Part shown: piece by piece, positions 14,346-24,900 of the stretch
How the letters are laid out: each line of letters opens with the position of its first letter
Position numbering within the stretch: position 1 is the first letter of the stretch
NCBI GenBank assembly: GCA_028015205.1
Contig: CM051517.1
Span: 47,255,135-47,319,134, forward strand
Direction of reading: 5' to 3'
Length of the DNA stretch: 64,000 bases
From: Mytilisepta virgata
Lineage: Eukaryota; Mollusca; Bivalvia; Mytilida; Mytilidae
The notes under the pieces: generated by a model
Databases searched by the model: none
What the model saw: only the letters and a program-made list of their open reading frames with translations
What the model was told of the DNA's origin: nothing
Position numbers and translations under genes: made by a program

Positions 14346-14949
14346 ACCTTTTCGTTTTGTAATAGTATCAAAACATTCGATTTCCCTACTCCTTAAACTG
14401 CCATTTCTGATGAAAAACTAAAATGTATACTGAAGAAATATCGTTTTTTCACGAAGAAATAGGGAAAACAAAGATAGTATCATGTTGTTGGAGAGATAAG
14501 ACTCATTTTTTTCAACGACCCACAGAATCTAACAGAATATACATTGAAAACGTGATCATTCAAATGTTAAATTTACGATCGACAGCTTATTTATGCCATT
14601 TGTTGGATGAGTGTTTCCACATACAACTGGTATTCAAATGAGTAAAAATCCTCATATCCATTTGTTTTTGTACGAATCAGAGTTATTCCAAGAGCTACTC
14701 AAAATAAGAATAAAAAACTAACTCATACCATTAATTTCAGCTTCCGGTAAATAGATGAGGTTCTATCATGAAGCACCTCACGATCTGGTGATTATCTATA
14801 CATCTCATCTATCACCATGAGATTGAATTAAAGGATGCTACAGACATTCAAAAGTCAACTTTCAGTGGTGTAGCTACGCATAGGTATGGAAGCACGGGCT
14901 TCCACATCATTTCGTTAGAAAAAGGAGAAATACTGAAGTTGTATACCGA

Positions 14950-15245
14950 AGTCTTTTCCTAAAGTCCCCTAGGGTATATCCAGCTCATTTGCTAGTTTTT
15001 CGATACTAGCCCGAAATTGATACATAAAATTTACTGTTACAAAATTGTAAAATTTGTGAAAACTAAGGAGCATTCCCTGTTCTTAGATGGTTTTGGCTTT
15101 ACCCTTTTTTGGCATTTTTTTAATTTGCTTTGTTTTGGTTTTCAACATTTTAGGCCTTGAGCACAACTGACGAGTCGTAAATCTACGAAATGTGGACATC
15201 TTGTGCATCAAAATTGGTATCAAAGAATTTTATGTCTATTAAGTC
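14950..15245 (+). repeat. dispersed mussel-type repeat, copy 2
   Basis: Matches copy 1 in block order and orientation, including GAGTCGTAAATCTACGAAAT and GCATCAAAATTGGTATCAAA. Confidence 0.45.
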
Positions 15246-15460
15246 GTAAATGTAATATCAGACAAAGTAGAAATGGGGAAAAATATGAGAGGTAACAGGA
15301 GACTGAACAGTTACCATGTTTTGCTATTGATGCATTATCCATGATTCAATTCCAAGCTCTTTGTGAAATGAGAGTGGCAAAATGGTTTTGCTAAGGCGAC
15401 TGTAGTATTTCCGAGTTTTTATCTAGATGTTCGTCCATCAATAAAAGGGATAGCGTAGCA

Positions 15461-15550
15461 TTATTCCGACGGCCCATTTTTCCGACAGGCCATTATTCCG
15501 ACAGCCCCTTATTCCGACGGCCCATTATTCCGACAGCCCATTATTCCAAC
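15461..15550. repeat. 16 bp minisatellite, six units
   Basis: TTCCGAC starts at 15464, 15480, 15496, 15512 and 15528, and TTCCAAC at 15544: an exact 16 bp period with the consensus ATTATTCCGACAGCCC. Confidence 0.8.
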
Positions 15551-16796
15551 AAAGCAGTCGAATGGAGTATCTAAATATACCCGATAAAATGGCACACAAA
15601 AACACCCTGGAGTGAATATACCAATCGCTAGCTGAAGGGAGAGGGACAATAGGGATGTGTTAACGGGTTAACATAAATCTGGATTTGCAGAAAGAACACA
15701 GATAACAAAACCCAAAAATTTAACAGTTAACAGAAGGCAAAAGATGCCCAAAACATCTTAACACAAAGCAGTATTTCCTCTCTTAGCTCGGGGGTCTGGA
15801 ACACAGCTCGACTTCTGGATATTTAAAACAAAAAATTTGTCTTATTTTATGAGTACTTTTAATAAATATTTACCATAACAACGAATATTCTGCGTTTATT
15901 ATCACTGCCCTTACTATGTTAGCCAAAGTTACTGTTAAATGCTAGTTTTATTTTTTTTTCTCACCTTTTATGTTGTAAATATGTGTAATTATAATTATGT
16001 ATTTTTTATGGAGGTAGGTCTCAGACTTGAGGTCTGAGTCCATTGTAAGTTGCATAGCTTGTAACCAATCCAACTGTCTTCTTGATTGACAATAAAATAA
16101 CTTTAAACTTAACTAAATAATGTAAGAGAGGTAACTCTATCGAGTAATCAGCAGTTTTAGACGTATTAGTCGTGAGCTTTAAATTATTTTCAATGTTAAT
16201 CAGAGAATAACATGGAACGATTAACATTATGCACTCGCTTGAACTAATGATCTCAAAATTTGTGGTATTGGAAGTCTGATCCCAAAACCTTACAATGGTG
16301 TTATGTGTAAACGCTCTCGTGGTTATAATTGAGACTTTGCTGTGCCGATTCCCCGGGCCGATTCTGACGCCGCCATATTGGGATTCTCAATTCATATTTC
16401 GCGTTAACTCCAAAAATTTGTTTTCGTGATTTGTCTCCTTTGTCTGTAATAAACTATTGCATACACACTTACATTGGTTTTCCTGAAGTTCACACATATG
16501 TTTTGTTCAATATTTATATGTTTTATTATTTTAGGGAGCAGAAGTTGTACAATTGTAAAAATTAATTAAAATAAAGTGTTAATCTCATTTTTGTCCGTCA
16601 CACATAGATATGTTTACTTCCTTTAGCATTCACTGAGTTCATCTGACAGTACATTAGTATTTTATGGAATATAATTGTCAGCAATGACTAGAATAGAGAA
16701 TTGAAACAGGGACTGTGTCAAAGAGACAATCCGACCAAAGAGCAGAAAACAGCTACAAGGGGCACTATAATCAAATTTAATTACAAAGTTCTAGAA
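15551..16796. other. no gene seen
   Basis: AT-rich intergenic sequence, probably still within or beyond the FABP locus. No FABP exon 3 or 4 was recognised here. Confidence 0.5.
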
Positions 16797-17700
16797 AACT
16801 GTACCGTCGGAATCGACAGTGAACCCCGCACCCCTTTAAGTAGTTGGGGCACTTACCTATGGTAAAAAAAAATTTTATACTTTATGTAAATTTCTCTACT
16901 TTTAATGCAATTTCATTGGTTTACAAGAATGTGGTATTTTACTCGATCGCCCGCTGGATAGAAACAGCGGGTGGTATTTTATACTGTCACCCGCTTATAA
17001 AATCTAAGACATACTGTATAATAAAATAAATAACAAATTTTTAAGAGGGTGACGGAGTATATTGTAACCCCTCTGAAAGCATTGTCAACCTCGACTTCGC
17101 TTGGTGGACATTGTTTTCTAGGGGTTACAATATACTCTGTCACCCTCTTAGAAATCCAATCATACTGTAAAGAAACTAAATCAATAAACTCAATGAGAAA
17201 TGAAAAAGCTTAGATCACAAGCTTACATTAACAATTTTTGAAATTTGACCCGAGAATATGGTGTATATGACAATACTGTATAGAAATAAAATGCATAAAT
17301 CGGAAAACAAAAGACAAGTTTACGTCACAGGCTTAAATTGATAGTTTTTCAAAATTCGACCTCAGTGGGCCCGAATTTTAGAAAATCAAAATTCTAAAAC
17401 CTTATTGCTCATCTGCATATGGTGTATGACAATACTGTATAAAAATAAAATGCATCAATTGAAAAATAAAAGACGAGTTTAGGTTACAAGCTTGAATTCA
17501 AAATTTTCAACGTTCGACCCCTGTCTGCCCCTAGTGTTGGAAATCAAAATTCTAAAACCTTTTTCCCCATCTACAGGTAGTATGCAACCATTCTATATAA
17601 AATTTAAATTCCTTAACCCAAAAGTGAAGGAGGAGTTGATGTCACAAGAAAGTGTGGCGGACGGACAAACGTGCTGGGATAGTTACAATATTTACAAATA
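16797..17700 (-). mobile_element. family 3 repeat, copy a (head truncated)
   Basis: Read on the - strand it ends with GTGCGGGG(T/A)TCA and then the stem-loop CGTCGATTCCGACG (left end). The core has ~157 bp units containing ATCTGCATATGGTGTATGAC and AATTCGACCCCTGTGG. The head hairpin is missing; it stops at GGACAAACGTGCTGGGATA. A foldback sequence is inserted near 17043-17150. Confidence 0.6.
17043..17150. repeat. foldback sequence in family 3 copy a
   Basis: AAGAGGGTGACGGAGTATAT and TGTAACCCCT (17043 onward) are inverted at about 17118-17150 with one or two mismatches. A smaller pair, CCCGCTG/CAGCGGG, lies just upstream at 16951-16970. Confidence 0.65.
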
Positions 17701-18044
17701 ATTGTAGTAAGTCAGTAGAGGTCCGTATCTACTCAGTTTGTGGCATTACACGGTCTCATCACAGACTGCTCCCACAAACATCACACTTTTACATAGGTAA
17801 TCCGAGCTGTCTTCCCATTCCCAGAAATAGTCTGAAGTGAAATAAAGTGAAGTTATGATATTTACTGTGACTGTATGATAATTAAACGTTATCATCCCAT
17901 ATAATGTATCAAAAAATAGCTAAATCAGATTGCAGCCAAATAAATGCTAGAGAGGTAATAAAATTCCATCGCCACACGGATACATACACATATACCATGT
18001 TCATCCCAAGATTCACATCGGTCACTGAAGCTGTATTTTTTCTT

Positions 18045-18143
18045 AGCGGATTTGGCCAAGTGGTCTAGGGCGCTGGACATGGTGATAGACGAATATGTGC
18101 CTTAGTGTCTCAACGGTGCGAGTTCGAGTCCCGCTATAGGCGG
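18045..18143 (+). other. tRNA-derived sequence (tRNA-Leu-like pseudogene or SINE head)
   Basis: An A-box-like TGGCCAAGTGGTCTAGGGCG and a B-box-like GGTGCGAGTTCGAGTCCCGC lie about 50 bp apart, the layout of an RNA polymerase III internal promoter in a long-variable-arm tRNA. The T-arm pairs with one mismatch. I could not form a good acceptor stem or anticodon arm, so this is probably not a working tRNA. Confidence 0.45.
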
Positions 18144-18246
18144 ACAGAAATTATTAAGATCTGATTTATTTAGGCACTTGTATTGGAATTGTTTTGAATA
18201 TACATACATATATTGTTTTGAATATACATACATATATTAACAAGAA

Positions 18247-19849
18247 ATCTGTACTGTCGGAATCGACAGTGATCCCCGCACCCCATGCAAGTATAGTTGG
18301 GCCACTTACATAAGGACGAAAATATAAACCTTATTCCCATCCAAAAATAGTATGCAATCATTCTATAAAGAAATTAAATCAATAAACCTAATGAAAAATG
18401 AAAAAAAAAAAAAAAAAATTCACAAGCTTAAACTTACAATTTTTATACGCCCGTCAAAATTTTGACGGGACGTATTATGGTATACAAATGTCCGCTCCGT
18501 CTGTCCGTCTGTCCGTCGTAAACATGTCGCGCGGTAACTTGAGAAAGACTCATCCAAATTTCACATAGTTGTTTCTTATGATGGTCAAACGATCTGTATA
18601 CTTTTTGGTGAAAATAAGATTAAAACTTTTTGAGTTACGGGACTTTGTAACTAAAACAGAAGTGTGTTTTTTTCACATGTCGCGACGTATCTCAAAAACG
18701 ATTTATGATTATTGCTTAAAACTTTACACACTTCTTACTTATATTAATCTAAAGATCTGTATACTTTTGGTGTTGATTCAAAATTTTATTTTAGAGTTTT
18801 TGAGTTTTTTTGTAAAAAAGGGGGGGTTTCACATGTCGCGCCGTATCTCAAAAACGATTTATGATTATTGCTTAAAAATTTACACACTTCTTAGTAATAT
18901 TAATCTGAAGATCTGTATACTTTTTAGTGATGATTCTTTATTTTATTTTTGAGTTATTGAATTTTTATTTAGCTTTTTGGTAAAAAAGGTAGTCTTTTTT
19001 GGTCACATTTCGCGCCGTATCTCTATTGCTTAAAAGTTTACACGCTTATGGTTTGCCGGGTTTCCATATACATCCCACCAGCAGCTCCACTTAATAAAGG
19101 AGGATTCCAAAAACATTTATTATGTTTTTTTTCACAAGACGACGGGCGTATCATGCGCTCGTGGCGCAGCTGTTTATTTAAATTTGACCTGAGTTGAGCC
19201 CCCGGTTTAAAATTGATATTCTAAATCTTTATCGTGCAAGACATATAATTTATGGCAATACTATATATAAGCAAAATGCTTCAATTGCAAAATGAAAGAG
19301 AAGTTCAGATCATAAGCTTAATTTGAAAATTTCAAATTTCGACCACGTGGGGCCCAATTTTAGAAAATTAAACTTCTAAAACCTAATTGCACATCTGCAT
19401 ATGGTGTTTGACAATACTGTATAGAAATACAATGTATAAATTGAAAAACAAAAGAAAAGTTTACTTCACAAGCTTTAATTGATAGATTTTCAAAATTCGA
19501 CCCCTGTGGGCCCCATTTTTAGAAAATCAAACTTCTAAAACCTTATTGCGCATCTGCATATGGTGTATGACAATACCGTATAAAAATAAAATGCATTAAT
19601 TGAAAATGAAAGAGGAGTTTAGTTCACAAGCTTAAATTGATATTTTCTCGAAATTGGACCCCTTGTTTAGAAAATCAAAATTCTAAACCCTTATTGCGCA
19701 TATAAAGGTAGTATGCAATCATTCTATATAGAAATTAAATTCCTAAACCCAAAAGTGAAGGAGGAGTTGATGTCACAAGAAAGTGTGACGAACGGACGGA
19801 TGTAGACAATCGCTATATCCCCGAACTTTCTTCGAAAGTGTGGGGATAA
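18247..19849 (-). mobile_element. family 3 repeat, copy b, interrupted by family 4
   Basis: Tail stem-loop CTGTCG..CGACAG at about 18254-18270 (left), head hairpin with CCCCGAACTTTCTTCGAAAG and TGTGGGGATA at 19818-19848 (right). The units recur at about 157 bp (for example 19393 and 19550). A complete family 4 element splits it at 18444-19176. Confidence 0.65.
18444..19176 (+). mobile_element. family 4 repeat (156 bp core), nested in family 3
   Basis: Head hairpin ATACGCCCGTC-AAAATTTT-GACGGGACGTAT, then TCCGTCTGTCCGTCTGTCCG. Units of about 156 bp start CACATGTCGCG(A/C)CGTATCTC at 18674 and 18830, with a diverged one at 19004. The tail is GACGGGCGTATCA, then the stem-loop TGCGCTCGTGGCGCA and GCTGTTT. 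The surrounding family 3 sequence rejoins as ACAATTTTT/AAATTTGACC, so the insertion lies in a T/A run. A 127-codon frame inside (18569-18952) is a repeat artefact because 156 is divisible by 3. Confidence 0.7.
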
Positions 19850-19856
19850 CTAGAAA

Positions 19857-20528
19857 GCTGGACTCTCGGGATCGACAGTTATCCCCGCACTCCTCAATTA
19901 GTTGGGACCCTTACCCAATTTCAAAAATATAAAACCTTATGCCCATTTGAAGATATTATGCAATCATCCTATGAAGAAATTAAATCAATAGCTCCAATTT
20001 CAAATGATAAAAGTTTATATCACAAACTTAAATTGACAATTTTTCGAAATTCGACCCCTGTGGAAAATTCTAAAACCTTATTGTACATCTAAATATTTTG
20101 CATTCCATACTGAACAGAAATAAAATGCACAAATTGAAAAAAATAAAGAGTTTGCGTCATAATCTTGAATTTAAAATTTTTTATTTCAGAAAATTAAAAT
20201 TCCAAAACCTTCTTGTGCATCTATACATGGCACCTGACACTACTGTATAAAAATAAAATGCATAAAACGCAAAATGAAATAGGAGTTGACGTCACAAGCT
20301 TAAATTGACTGTTTTTCGAAATTCGACCCCTGTGGACCCCAATTTTAGAAAATAGAAATTCTAAAATCGTATTGCTCAGCTGCATATGGTGCATGACAAT
20401 ACTGTATAGAAATAACTGCATAGATTGAAAAATGAAAGACGAGTTTAGGTCACAGACGGACGGACGGACAGACGGACGGAAGAGACAATCGCTATATCCC
20501 GAACATTCTTCGAAAGTGCGGGGATAAT
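19857..20528 (-). mobile_element. family 3 repeat, copy c
   Basis: Shorter copy directly abutting copy b: tail at 19863-19893 (CGGGATCGACAGTTATCCCC), core units, a GGACGGACGGACAGACGGAC tract at 20458-20480, and head hairpin ending GTGCGGGGATAAT at about 20528. Copies b and c lie in the same direction with about 8 bp between them. Confidence 0.65.
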
Positions 20529-20599
20529 AATATGAATTATGTTAATGAACGTACCTTAATGTTTTAATTGTTTCACTTCTCCCAAGTTTTCTGACAAAT

Positions 20600-20785
20600 A
20601 TGTCGGTGAAAGCTTGTCTGCTTATTGCACTAATTATAACTTTTGCGAGGCCCATTTGATTACCCGTTCTTTGTTTTGTTTTCATAATTTTTGGCCGTAA
20701 GCACTATACTCATGAATCATAATTCCACGAACTAAGCATATACTGTCCACCAGTAATTAGTTTCACAGAATATTTGTTTTCTACA
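20600..20785 (+). repeat. dispersed mussel-type repeat, diverged copy 3
   Basis: Weakly matches copies 1 and 2 (TTTGTTTTCATAATTTTTGG, AAGCACTATACTCATGAATC, TTCCACGAA). An inverted relative may lie at 5280-5410. Confidence 0.3.
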
Positions 20786-21269
20786 TTTATCTGACGCTAA
20801 CTGAGGATCGGTGATTGTTTTTTTATTTAGTTCCTGATTTAGTTATTGCCATTAAGGAAAATCTGGGCAAATTTATGAAACTGTAGCAAGGTCTTGATTG
20901 TGTATTTTCATATTAATATCAATGGTTTATAAGACGAATGGTGTTATTGCAAAAGTTACCTACAGTTATTAACTGGTCGTCTCTTATTTCCCTTGTTATA
21001 ACTGCCTCTTGGTTTTCATACTTTTGTATTTCGATAAGTTTAGTGTCTTCTAGTTTATACTGTACCTGTCCAGATAAAATGAAATGTACATTGTATATAC
21101 CAAGACATGATCTGTTAGATGAGATTTTTATTCAAACCAGATACATGAGATATGGATACCTTGCCAGTTCTTGTAGACTATATAAAGCTATCATTAGAAT
21201 TGCGAAAATGAGGTCCACATTGGTCAATTATCTGTGATCACTTCCTTTCCTCTTATAAATACTGTATTA

Positions 21270-21350
21270 CCTGTACATATGTTTTGTTCACTGTATGTTT
21301 GCTAAGCCCATTTGGATTTATTATGCAATAAAGTTGTTGTTGAATCAAAT
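21270..21350 (+). repeat. possible retroposon 3' end
   Basis: AATAAAGTTGTTGTTGAATC at about 21328-21347 resembles the AATAAA plus GTT-repeat tail of non-LTR retroelements. No reverse transcriptase frame is visible upstream. Confidence 0.25.
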
Positions 21351-21810
21351 GTTTGTGTAAACATATTTTCCTCAGAAGTTTAGTTACATAAATAAAGATT
21401 CACATGCAGGGGGTGATGAATTGCTGTGCTTTTATTTATTTATTAAAAAAAATACTTTAACAATTTAAACGAAATCTATAAAAAAAAAAAAAAAAAATAT
21501 TTATGTATCAATTACACTATCTAATCATAGTATCGTGTTTTTCCTGATATTGTGGTACTTATATGATTTGTCAACGTAAATTTGATGTTGCAGTACATTG
21601 TACAAGTATAAGCGTCATCATAAGAACCTTTTTTCGGAGGTGTAGTTAGATTTCCTCTAAGAAAAGGTGTAAATAAGAAGAAAACAGCAATTAAATCGTT
21701 GCTCTTTTTTTTTTTAACTTTTCACGTGCAAGTTTTCGGAATACCCCTGTAACCTTTCTTACTCATGATTTTAGGGCTAAGTATAGATAAAATGAGAATA
21801 ATTTATGTAC

Positions 21811-21989
21811 TATTATCTTTTTGCCATCCATTGATGAGCTTGGAAATTGCACCCCCAGTTTAAAGGTCACTTCAGTACTTAAATGACCAACTGTAGTTTT
21901 CACCCTGTATTCATCACCATCAACACGTATCTCTTGAGTCGGTTTGATAAGTCCTTCTTTGGCCTTTAATCGCATCTCTTCATCAACAC
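21811..21989 (-). CDS. FABP exon 2
   Basis: It codes 59 residues after a split glycine codon. The acceptor is GACAG and the proposed donor ATAATA|GTACAT. The donor is weak, but it falls exactly at the family's conserved exon 2/3 boundary, after the DGKK-x-x turn. Confidence 0.85.
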
Positions 21990-24900
21990 CTGTCAGTACG
22001 TAAAGATAAAACTTTCATAATGTCTAACAGATATGTTTGTTACATTTATTACAATTAGCACGTGTGACTTAGAAAATCAATTTATTTTCTTATTGTTGCA
22101 TGTTTGTCGTTATTTTCCAGTACACATGTACTTATACTCAATTATGTAATGGTATATCTTGTGTAAAACAAAAGGGCTGTTCACTTGATTTTCATATTCC
22201 CCGTTTTACATTGGTTTGTTATATTTTTTTTTTAGAAAAGTTACTATGTATAGATATTTAATAAATACATAGTCTAAACTAAAAACCGGATTTTTTTTCG
22301 ACATTAATTAAGACAAAATTGTGATGTTTTTTAATCTTGAAATTTCACTTTGCAAATTAATGTTTGGCTATTAGAATCTCGAATTTCAACTTTTAAACAC
22401 TTCAAATTTCTACTTTAAAAACATGTGAAAATAAAAAATATTCCTGAAGGAAACGGTATGGAATTAAGTGAGTCTCTGAAGTGGAACCTAGTATATGTTC
22501 TATGTTACTTTTGCATTTACATTTTGTTTTAGAGGTAGGGAAATATCTGACATTTAGATGTCTTATGTTTTTTTTTTTAAATCTAAAGAATGTGAAACCC
22601 ATTTACATATATAAAATTACAGCCTTCCTCATTTGAGGTAGACATTCAGATTTGGCAACCCGAGAGAGGTTGTTTCCAGAGGGCTTGCCCTAGGGAAAAT
22701 AACCTTTCAAGGGTTGCCAAATCTGAATGCTTACCTCAAATGAGGACGTAATTGTATTATTATTTTTTCCACAGCAGCAACGCATGACTTTTAATGCAGA
22801 CGAATTACGCAGTTGTCTCCCTTGCGAGTGAAAATAGGGATGTTTGGAGGTGAACAATATGGCTGTTTCCCGGTGAACAATAGGGCTGTTCCGCCCTCGT
22901 TTACGCAGTTGTCTCCCTTGCGGAAAAAAATTGTGATGTTTGGAGGTGAACAATAGGGTTGTTTCCCTCGATGTTCAATTTTTTCGATTTATTTTTAAAT
23001 CATATGACATTTTTCATCCATGCAATGAGAGTATTTTAAAATATTTAGAAAATAATAATGAATTTTGTTTTCATACAGACAGTTCGTGTGACAGATGTTT
23101 CACGCGTGTTGGAGAAATGAAGGGAAAACTTAATGAAATTGTTTCAAATTTTAGCTGTTTTTTGTAATTTTTCAGAATTTGTAAATTTTAAATATATACT
23201 ATCAATGGGAGTTACTATATATCCACTCCCACACAACAAGTGTAGGGTGGATATTGAGCCACGGTAATTGCCATTGACAGTACGCCCCACTAAATCACCC
23301 TAAATGAAACGCAGCAATCGGAGATTGCACATCCCCCCGCTCCCAGCAAAGTCGGAATGCACAAAGTCTGAACCCCTCATAATTTCAAATTGCATAAATA
23401 GAGAAAAAGTTTGACACTGATCTTTGGATATCAAGAAACAACACAGAAATATGAAATTGGACTTCTACTGCTCGGACAAAGTCGAATGCAAAAGTTTTAA
23501 GATGGATAAAATTGAAATGGCCTACATCAAATGAATGTAAGTCTTAACTTGTCATGTCCATTAAATATATATATTGTTTAGGGGTGGGGATCTAAAATGT
23601 TTGTGAGAAAACTTGCTTCCAGCTAAGCCTAAATACATAAATTGTGAAAGCTATAAAATTTATTGGTATCATTTTGGTTCCTGAAGAAAAGAGCTGGAAA
23701 AAATATAAATGTTTACTATAGATTTCACAAAATACACAACACCAATATTAAACATTTTAAAATATCTGAACTGATCTTTTAATAATGAATACAAGTAGCT
23801 ATGGTTAAGGGTTGGGCATCTCATTTAGAGATAACTTGTAATTTTCTAAATAAGTGGGGTGGGGCCGACCCCCGGGATGACCATTAAACTGGTCTTGTCC
23901 TGCCCACTAAGAATATATATGGTTTAGGGGTGGGGATCTCAACTGTTTTTGAGATAACTTGTAATTTTGTAAATGAGGGGGGTGGGGCCGACCCCCGGGG
24001 ATGACCATTCAACTGGTCTTGTCATGCCCACTAAGAATATATATGGTTTAGGGGTGGGGATCTCAACTGTTTTTGAGATAACTTGTAATTTTGTAAATGA
24101 GGGGGGTGGGGCCGACCCCCCGGGGATGACCATTCAACTGGTCTTGTCATGCCCACTAAGAATATATATGGTTTAGGGGTGGGGATCTCAACTGTTTTAG
24201 AGATAACTTGTAATTTTCTAAATTAGGGGGGTGGGGCCGACCCCCGGGGATGACCATTAAACTTGTCTTGTCATGCCCACTAAGAATATATATGGTTTAG
24301 GGGTGGGGATCTTAACTGTTTTTGAGATATCTTGTAATTTTCCAAATGAGGGGGGTGGGGCTGACCCCCGGGGGTGACCATGTAACTCGTCTTTAAATGT
24401 GGAATAAAAATATATATGGTTAAGGGGTGGGGATATGAACTGATCTTACCATATTTTGAGATTTTACATATTAGGGTGTAGCCCCACCCCCCGGGCAAAA
24501 ATCAAAATTCCGAAACCTTTGGCACAGACAACTCTTCAAGTGTTACTAGTGTACCTAATTTCATGTTTCTATCTTCTACGGTGTAGGAGGAGTTCTTGGA
24601 CAATCGTTTTTAGACATTTTTTAACTCCTTAGGGCATTGCCCCTAGGGGCGGGACCAAAATTTTGATACCCTCTTTCAACTTGGGAAAGGCAATATAAGT
24701 AGTGACATAAGTTCCAATATCCTAGCTTTAACACTTTTGGAGATATCTCCATTTATTGGATATCGCGAAATTCGTTTTTCGCTCATAATTTGGCCCCAAG
24801 GGGTCGAATTCCAATTTTAAGGGGTCTATTCCCTAGTGGGTCATATACTCTTCCATGATGCCAAATTTCAAGTTTCTATCTTTTACCGTTTCAGAGATAT

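Larger units (their letters stand above)
20529..21810. other. no exon seen; FABP intron 2 region
   Basis: This is where the next FABP exon would most simply lie. I read the - strand and found no sequence like the family's exon 3. A 99-codon frame on + (20938-21237) has no recognisable domain. Confidence 0.45.

Noticed and set aside
13974..14396. 140-codon frame on +
   Set aside because: It runs through the hairpin at 14251-14345 and shows no domain.
18045..18143. Functional tRNA gene
   Set aside because: A- and B-box-like sequences are present but the acceptor and anticodon stems do not pair properly, so it is listed only as tRNA-derived.
18569..18952. 127-codon frame with an internally repeated protein sequence
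   Set aside because: It is the translation of two 156 bp repeat units of family 4; 156 is divisible by 3, so the frame stays open by repetition.
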